From assembly GCA_002504435.1 (NCBI GenBank), contig DAQP01000042.1, positions 4,815 to 30,930 of the forward strand: a stretch of 26,116 nucleotides of DNA, written 5' to 3'. Position numbers and translations under genes: made by a program. The stretch comes from Euryarchaeota archaeon UBA438. Lineage in GTDB: Archaea; Thermoplasmatota; Poseidoniia; Poseidoniales; Thalassarchaeaceae. Every line of letters starts with the position of its first letter. Position 1 is the first letter of the stretch. A model generated the notes under the pieces. The model was given only the letters and a program-made list of their open reading frames with translations, did no database searches and had not been told where the DNA came from. Of the stretch, positions 21,829 to 26,116 are shown in pieces.

Positions 21829-22632
21829 CTATCCATACATTGTACTGGGCGGACTAACAACATCATTCTCCGAGTTCAAACTCAGCGCCATCATCTCCCT
21901 GATCTGGGCCTCAATCCTCTGGGCTTCTTCCAATAGTGGCTCCGGGTCAAGCTGGACAGCCGGAAGCAAGCCATCTAGACACTCAATTATTCGTGCAGCG
22001 GCCCGCGCGTCTGGAATTCCCCCTCCGCCGAATTCACCTCCTGATTCAGCTAGTATTGCCAGAGAATCAACCCTCCTCCTACGGCTCTCCCCTAGCATCA
22101 CACCAGTCATTCCTCCGACTACCCCCTGCTTGAGAAGGGGGGCGCCAATCTGACTCAGAATTTCCTTGGCGGCCTCGGTCGACCCAATGCCAACCACGGA
22201 GTCTGGCGACTGATCCTCATCGAAAATTGAATGCTTCTGACCCTCTCCATGCGCATAAGAATCAATCATTATCGACGTTCCAGCACCAGAATCACCCATC
22301 CAATCCAGGATTTTACTAGCAATTGGGAGCTTCAACTCAGGGGAAATCTGGATTTCTGATGCGATCAATATCACCTTGTCGCACCGGTCCACGGTACAAA
22401 TCGGCTCGCCCCCGTAGAATCGCATAGGTGGGAGGGGCATGCCATCTTGAACCAGGCAAACCGGAGGTAGTCCGGGGTGCCTTACCCCGCCAATCAGTTC
22501 CAAACCCAACTTGTCCACTAGGAAATGCGCCACTATGCTGCTGACAAATCCAACTGAAGGAAAGCAGTTGATGACTAGCGCGCCTGAGGCATTCGTTTCC
22601 TCATCAATGTCGATTACGGGGTCCGGGCTCAT
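21829..22632 (-). CDS. PAC2-family proteasome assembly chaperone
   Basis: A 267-residue PAC2-family protein (the family of eukaryotic PAC1/PAC2 and archaeal PbaA/PbaB). Seen: ALVINCFPSVGFVSSIVAHFLV near the N-terminus (family form GFxxxGxxGxxAAxyL), RFYGGEPIC, DKVILIASEIQISPE, GIGSTEAA, and the conserved small-residue core PLLKQGVVGGMTGVMLG followed by ILAESGGEFGGGGIPDARAAARIIECL. The protein ends ...SPPSTMYG, whose last three residues Met-Tyr-Gly are a hydrophobic-Tyr-X (HbYX) motif of the kind that docks proteasome activators to the 20S alpha-ring. TTG 22650 would extend it; ATG 22632 is preferred. It is convergent with ligA and divergent from the nuclease gene. Confidence 0.88.
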   Translation of the reverse strand: MSPDPVIDIDEETNASGALVINCFPSVGFVSSIVAHFLVDKLGLELIGGVRHPGLPPVCLVQDGMPLPPMRFYGGEPICTVDRCDKVILIASEIQISPELKLPIASKILDWMGDSGAGTSIMIDSYAHGEGQKHSIFDEDQSPDSVVGIGSTEAAKEILSQIGAPLLKQGVVGGMTGVMLGESRRRRVDSLAILAESGGEFGGGGIPDARAAARIIECLDGLLPAVQLDPEPLLEEAQRIEAQIREMMALSLNSENDVVSPPSTMYG

Positions 22633-22708
22633 GGCCTCCAATGAGCGCAAGTGCTTCTAACTCTTGGCACACTCGCCACAGCACAGGAAGGCACCCGGGG
22701 GCCCAAAT

Positions 22709-23869
22709 ATGGATGAGAATTTTGTCGCGCACCAACTATCTCCCTCATCATGGAGCAGATACGAGGAATGCCCCCGAAAGTACTGGCTGTCCAGACAGAG
22801 ACTCCCAAGAAAGGCCAGCATGCCAGCTGCCATGGGAACCGCCGTTCACAACTCCGTAGAGGATATCTGTAATCTGGATCTTTCAGACAGGGAAGGGCCA
22901 GAAGTCGGCTGGCTTCCACCGACTGCCAAGGCGATATTGGACCGCCATTGGGCCCTGGAGAAGGCAGCTTTCCTAGACACCCCACGGCACCCCAGGTGGA
23001 AAGATGAGATGATTACAAAGGCTCACGACGGACTTGTAGGGGCGCTAAACATCCTGTTCTCGAAGTCTAGGATGGAAAAGACCGCACTTTCTGAGGTATC
23101 CGTGGAAATGTGGAGAAAGGTCCAATCAATGGTTCTCTCCAATGAGGGGACGCTTGTGTCGGAGTGCGGTCGTCTCATGGGCAGATTGGACCTTTTAATC
23201 GCGGATTTGGACGAAGATGGAAACTCCATTGGATGGGTAGTGGCGGATCTCAAAACCGGAAAGCCACCGAAGATAGACCTCAATGAAAAGGTCAGTCGCC
23301 AACTCAGATTCTACAGAGACCTGATCAAACAAAACAACCCTGGCCACCCTCCTCTGCACGCCGAGGGATGGTACTCCGCCAATCAGACTGTCCACAGGGC
23401 AGAAGGCCCGTCAGTTTTGGATGATGCAATGACTGCATGGGAGGGAATGAGGCATAGTGAAACTCCACTTGAGGGAACACCGGATAGCCAATCATGCGGC
23501 TTTTGTGAGTGGAAAGCCTGGTGTCCCACTTGGTGGGCCGCACGCAGAGACGGAACTCTGCCCCCCGGGGGGGTTTTCAGGGACGAAGTGGTAAATCTGG
23601 TCAGGTTCGACCCGCAATCCGGAGCCGCCCTTTTCGAGAGGGCCCCCCCTCTGGGGGAGGATGGCGATGTAGGCAGGTCCGAGCAGAAGTTCGGCGCTCT
23701 TCTGAGAGACCAAGCCCTCGAACACATGAAAGAGCTCATCGATTCTGAACACGATGGCCCAATTTTCATTGGAAGTGCCAAGGCAGACGGCAAGGTCATG
23801 CATCTCGGAGATTGGTCCGAGATTCTTCCCTGGGCGCCCCTGTTGAAGTCAATTAGAGAGCGAATCTAG
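22709..23869 (+). CDS. PD-(D/E)XK nuclease with Fe-S cluster cysteines (Cas4/AddB-like)
   Basis: A nuclease of about 386 residues related to the RecB/AddB/Cas4 nuclease domain. The full motif set is visible: LSPSSWSRYEECPRKYW with the first cluster Cys, the His motif GTAVHNSVED, GRLDLLIAD with the metal Asp, VVADLKTGK (the D-x-K catalytic pair), QLRFYRDL (QxxxY), and the C-terminal C-x2-C-x5-C of CGFCEWKAWC. Together the four Cys would hold a 4Fe-4S cluster as in Cas4 and AddB. There is no helicase domain. A C-terminal extension of about 120 residues after the cluster is not recognised. ATG 22709 is chosen over TTG 22664. The last 21 bp overlap the convergent exonuclease gene. No CRISPR genes are nearby. 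Confidence 0.88.
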   Translation: MDENFVAHQLSPSSWSRYEECPRKYWLSRQRLPRKASMPAAMGTAVHNSVEDICNLDLSDREGPEVGWLPPTAKAILDRHWALEKAAFLDTPRHPRWKDEMITKAHDGLVGALNILFSKSRMEKTALSEVSVEMWRKVQSMVLSNEGTLVSECGRLMGRLDLLIADLDEDGNSIGWVVADLKTGKPPKIDLNEKVSRQLRFYRDLIKQNNPGHPPLHAEGWYSANQTVHRAEGPSVLDDAMTAWEGMRHSETPLEGTPDSQSCGFCEWKAWCPTWWAARRDGTLPPGGVFRDEVVNLVRFDPQSGAALFERAPPLGEDGDVGRSEQKFGALLRDQALEHMKELIDSEHDGPIFIGSAKADGKVMHLGDWSEILPWAPLLKSIRERI

Positions 23870-24403
23870 GACGTCGTCCAAACTACCCTCGAATTTTTCT
23901 GGGTAGCTCTTCATTATCTTCCACAGGAGAAGGAGCGTTGCACTAGCATCAGCTCCTGCCCTGTGTGCCCCATCGAGTGGTATGCCAAATCTTTGGCAGA
24001 GATCGCCCAATCTGTGCCTTCCTGGGACCATCAATCGCCTAGAAATAACTAGGGTGTCCAGTATTGCTCTCGGGACCGGCACCTCCACTCCGGCCCTCAA
24101 GCACTCCATCTCCAGAAACCTCCAATCAAAATCCAACACGTTGTGCCCTACAATTACCGAATCAGAAATCGCCTCTGACAAATCCCTGAAGTGACTCTCA
24201 AAAAGACCCGACCCCCTGACATCCGAGTCAGTAATTCCGTGTACCGCCGTTGCATTCTGCGGAATCCTCCTTCCCGGATTGACCAGCGACTGGATATTCA
24301 TGTGTCTCCCGTCTACATCACTACCCACCAGAGCGAACTCAACTACCCGTTCCGTCCTCGGGTCAAAACCAGTGGTCTCCAAGTCGAATCCAAGGACCCT
24401 CAT
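23849..24403 (-). CDS. DEDDh 3'-5' exonuclease (DnaQ/RNase T-like)
   Basis: An exonuclease of about 184 residues in the DnaQ-like (DNA polymerase III epsilon) superfamily, acting on 3' ends of DNA or RNA. Exo I is VLGFDLETTGFD (Asp and Glu), Exo II is VGHNVLDFDWRFLE (Asp), and Exo III is AHRAGADASAT with the His four residues before the last Asp, giving the DEDDh class. HRLGDLCQRFGIP is the usual segment before it. The frame is open upstream to 24709 with hydrophobic sequence, but that part is antisense to the PKD lipoprotein. ATG 24403 directly precedes the first catalytic strand; 24415 and 24430 are alternatives. Stand-alone, with no polymerase next to it. Confidence 0.9.
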   Translation of the reverse strand: MRVLGFDLETTGFDPRTERVVEFALVGSDVDGRHMNIQSLVNPGRRIPQNATAVHGITDSDVRGSGLFESHFRDLSEAISDSVIVGHNVLDFDWRFLEMECLRAGVEVPVPRAILDTLVISRRLMVPGRHRLGDLCQRFGIPLDGAHRAGADASATLLLLWKIMKSYPEKFEGSLDDVLDSLSN

Positions 24404-24497
24404 TCCATCTAGCATCCCAGACACATACATGCGCCGTACCGCCCCTCCCATGAACCCTCTCAATCGCGTACTAGGCGTTGAACCACCCAACAGCCAT

Positions 24498-25688
24498 ATG
24501 AGTAGAAGTCCATGCAAGAGCACTGTGACTGGCACAACCAACTCCACTATCGCAATAGTAGTGATGATTCTGACAACCTCTTTGGCAGGATGTTCTGGAA
24601 TAGGCAACTCTGCCCCAAATGCAAGGATAAGTGCAGACCAGACGGAGATCAATGTTGGTGAGACAGTCAATTTCGACGCCAGGGAATCATCCACCCCCAA
24701 CCCAACCATAGTAGAAGAGTATCAGTGGGACTTCGGGGATGGAAACCAGAAGAACACCAAACAAGGAGTTGTTAGCCACACTTTCCTAAGCCCCGGGCAC
24801 CATGACGTCAGAGTAACCGTTCTAAACGATGCAGGCGAGACAGACAGGGCCTCAGTCACGGTATTCGTAAACTCAGCACCCACAGTGGTCCTTGACATCC
24901 CTGGATACATCAGAGCAGGCGACACAGCGACACTGGATGCCAGCGACTCTTTCGACCCAGAGGGAGCCAGTATGGAGTTCATATGGGACTTCAACATAAT
25001 GTCCGACTCAAACAACGACGGCGATCCATCAAATGACGCCGACTCGGTATCCGAAATAGCCGAACTTACGATAGACGAATCTGGAAACAGGACTGGTTCC
25101 ATCACAGTCGTGGACGACAAGGGCGCCACATCCACCACGATTTGGTCACTAATGGTCACGTCTCGAACCTTCAACGTCGTTTGGGAGGAGCAGATTCTGG
25201 ACTTCGAGTGGTCGGGCTACTTGGAACAGGGGCAGTCATTCACAATAGAGCACGAGCCAGGCCTAGGGGCCAGGGTGATGCAAGTTAACGCAACCCTCAC
25301 CCTGGCAAGGGACCTCCTGCCGATAATGTGGCCCGAGGACAACTTCACTCTATCGATAGACATGCAGTCGGGGTGGAGCTCCTTCTCCTCCACACAGCAG
25401 GACAACGTGACACAGAACTCATCAGCCTCAATCGACAGGGGCCAGATGAATTCCTACCCAGAAAGCGGCTACACGGTGACATCAGACTCCAAGAGCGTCC
25501 TGGAAGCAGCCCTTCTCAACCAGGCCGGCGAGAGGTTCGGGCAGGGCACGTGGCAGTGGACAATCACGGCCGACCAGTGCGACCCGGATCTTCCGGTTGA
25601 CGGCGTCGACCCCGACCAAGGAAACGACTGGGATTTGAGCGTGAGAGTTGTAGTCTTCGTTCTTAGGCTGAGTGAAGTGGGCTCTTGA
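24498..25688 (+). CDS. PKD-domain lipoprotein
   Basis: A secreted protein of about 396 residues. The signal ends with a hydrophobic segment and lipobox (TIAIVVMILTTSLAGC), so Cys 32 is the predicted lipid-modified residue. Two polycystic-kidney-disease (PKD) domains follow. The first runs from about residue 38 with EEYQWDFGDGN and HTFLSPGHHDVRVTV. The second starts near residue 125 with LDASDSFDPEGASMEFIWDF and contains an inserted acidic, calcium-loop-like run SDSNNDGDPSNDADS. The C-terminal 170 residues (from FNVVWEEQILDFEWSG) look beta-rich and are not recognised. The frame is open from 24279, but the earlier part overlaps the exonuclease gene. ATG 24498 gives a normal signal peptide and ATG 24450 is the alternative. 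A surface carbohydrate- or protein-binding role is inferred. Confidence 0.85.
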   Translation: MSRSPCKSTVTGTTNSTIAIVVMILTTSLAGCSGIGNSAPNARISADQTEINVGETVNFDARESSTPNPTIVEEYQWDFGDGNQKNTKQGVVSHTFLSPGHHDVRVTVLNDAGETDRASVTVFVNSAPTVVLDIPGYIRAGDTATLDASDSFDPEGASMEFIWDFNIMSDSNNDGDPSNDADSVSEIAELTIDESGNRTGSITVVDDKGATSTTIWSLMVTSRTFNVVWEEQILDFEWSGYLEQGQSFTIEHEPGLGARVMQVNATLTLARDLLPIMWPEDNFTLSIDMQSGWSSFSSTQQDNVTQNSSASIDRGQMNSYPESGYTVTSDSKSVLEAALLNQAGERFGQGTWQWTITADQCDPDLPVDGVDPDQGNDWDLSVRVVVFVLRLSEVGS

Positions 25689-25740
25689 GGAAGCGCCATC
25701 AGTGCGAAGTGCTTTGAACTCGACTTACGTGGGTACTAGC

Positions 25741-26094
25741 ATGGTCAAGTCGATGGAGATCACCAAGGTCACAATACGCGACAAGCTGGTCATTGATGCC
25801 AACGTGCTGATGGAAGACCCCAGAGACTACGATTTCTCACCCAGAGCCTCCCTTGAGGGTAGCACCATCAGCATATTCAACGAGGGGGACGAAGAGTCCC
25901 CGACAAGCACCGATCTCGACTCCGAGCAAATGCAAATTGCCGAGAGGGACAGAGCACTGGAGCTCAGGGTCAAGTTCTCAGTTGAGGGTATGCACGGAAT
26001 CCTCACTCACAAGACGAAGAACGTGAAGACAGGCCCCAACTCCAAGAAGCTGGCCGAACCAAGATGGAAGACAGTACTGCCAATCGTCATGTAA
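25741..26094 (+). CDS. hypothetical small soluble protein
   Basis: A protein of about 117 residues that I do not recognise, starting at ATG 25741 (another ATG at 25753; a GTG at 25672 would overlap the lipoprotein gene). It begins with a strand-rich segment MEITKVTIRDKLVIDANVLMEDP. The middle is an acidic, probably flexible stretch FNEGDEESPTSTDLDSEQ, and the C-terminus is basic with KTKNVKTGPNSKKLAEPRWK. There is no signal peptide, membrane segment or Cys. It follows the lipoprotein gene by 52 nt on the same strand. Only 22 bp remain after its stop, so the downstream context is unknown. Confidence 0.65.
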   Translation: MVKSMEITKVTIRDKLVIDANVLMEDPRDYDFSPRASLEGSTISIFNEGDEESPTSTDLDSEQMQIAERDRALELRVKFSVEGMHGILTHKTKNVKTGPNSKKLAEPRWKTVLPIVM

Positions 26095-26116
26095 ACTCTC
26101 AAAACCGTCGGGGTTA

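Noticed and set aside
22709..23869. A cas4 gene indicating a CRISPR-Cas system
   Set aside because: Fe-S PD-(D/E)XK nucleases are common outside CRISPR, and no repeats, cas1 or cas2 are in the window.
24279..24497. N-terminal extension of the PKD lipoprotein
   Set aside because: It overlaps the exonuclease coding region, and the lipoprotein signal peptide fits a start at 24498 or 24450.
24404..24709. N-terminal extension of the DEDDh exonuclease with hydrophobic segments
   Set aside because: It is antisense to the signal peptide and first PKD domain of the lipoprotein; the exonuclease fold begins at MRVLGFDLETTG.

Overview
The window looks like a chromosomal fragment of a planktonic euryarchaeon, most likely Marine Group II or a relative (Candidatus Poseidoniia). 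Three things support this. The ribosomal/RNA polymerase cluster eL18-uL13-uS9-RpoN at 18.0-19.5 kb is an archaeal/eukaryotic gene set. Short genes are tightly packed on both strands at moderate GC. Bacterial-type genes (NAD+-dependent DNA ligase, a deoxyhypusine-synthase-like protein, RlmH) and a giant Asp-rich secreted protein sit among archaeal core genes. The lineage is inferred from gene content only, not from a tree.

Layout. 1-1.0 kb: the 3' end of a SAM methyltransferase and an unrecognised Cys/His-containing protein. 1.05-2.3 kb: enolase. 2.3-4.8 kb (minus): an operon of class I aminotransferase, SpeD-type decarboxylase and DHS-like protein, with overlapping or abutting genes. 4.9 kb: tRNA-Cys with an unusual D-loop/T-loop combination. 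5-7.2 kb: GNAT acetyltransferase, a small four-helix membrane protein, a zinc-ribbon protein and a DHH phosphoesterase. 7.3-10.1 kb: Nudix hydrolase; a minus-strand group holding a PduO-type cobalamin adenosyltransferase, two membrane proteins and a small soluble protein; and RlmH. 10.2-17.9 kb: one 2564-residue surface protein with an N-terminal signal segment, about 1000 residues of thrombospondin-3-like calcium repeats, about 1100 residues of beta-sandwich-like sequence, a C-terminal membrane helix and a cytosolic tail resembling DUF4129. 18.0-19.6 kb: the ribosomal/RNAP cluster followed by tRNA-Pro(GGG). 19.7-24.4 kb: LigA, a PAC2-family proteasome chaperone ending in an HbYX motif, a PD-(D/E)XK Fe-S nuclease and a DEDDh exonuclease. 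24.5-26.1 kb: a PKD-domain lipoprotein and an unrecognised small protein.

How the genes may work together. SpeD makes decarboxylated AdoMet, or another amine product, and the DHS-like enzyme next to it uses or makes polyamines, so the 2.3-4.8 kb operon is probably a polyamine/hypusine-type unit. LigA, the Fe-S nuclease and the DEDDh exonuclease form a loose DNA-processing neighbourhood. The giant repeat protein and the PKD lipoprotein are the cell-surface genes. No CRISPR array, insertion sequence, phage module or classical defence operon was found. No gap between genes exceeds about 130 bp.
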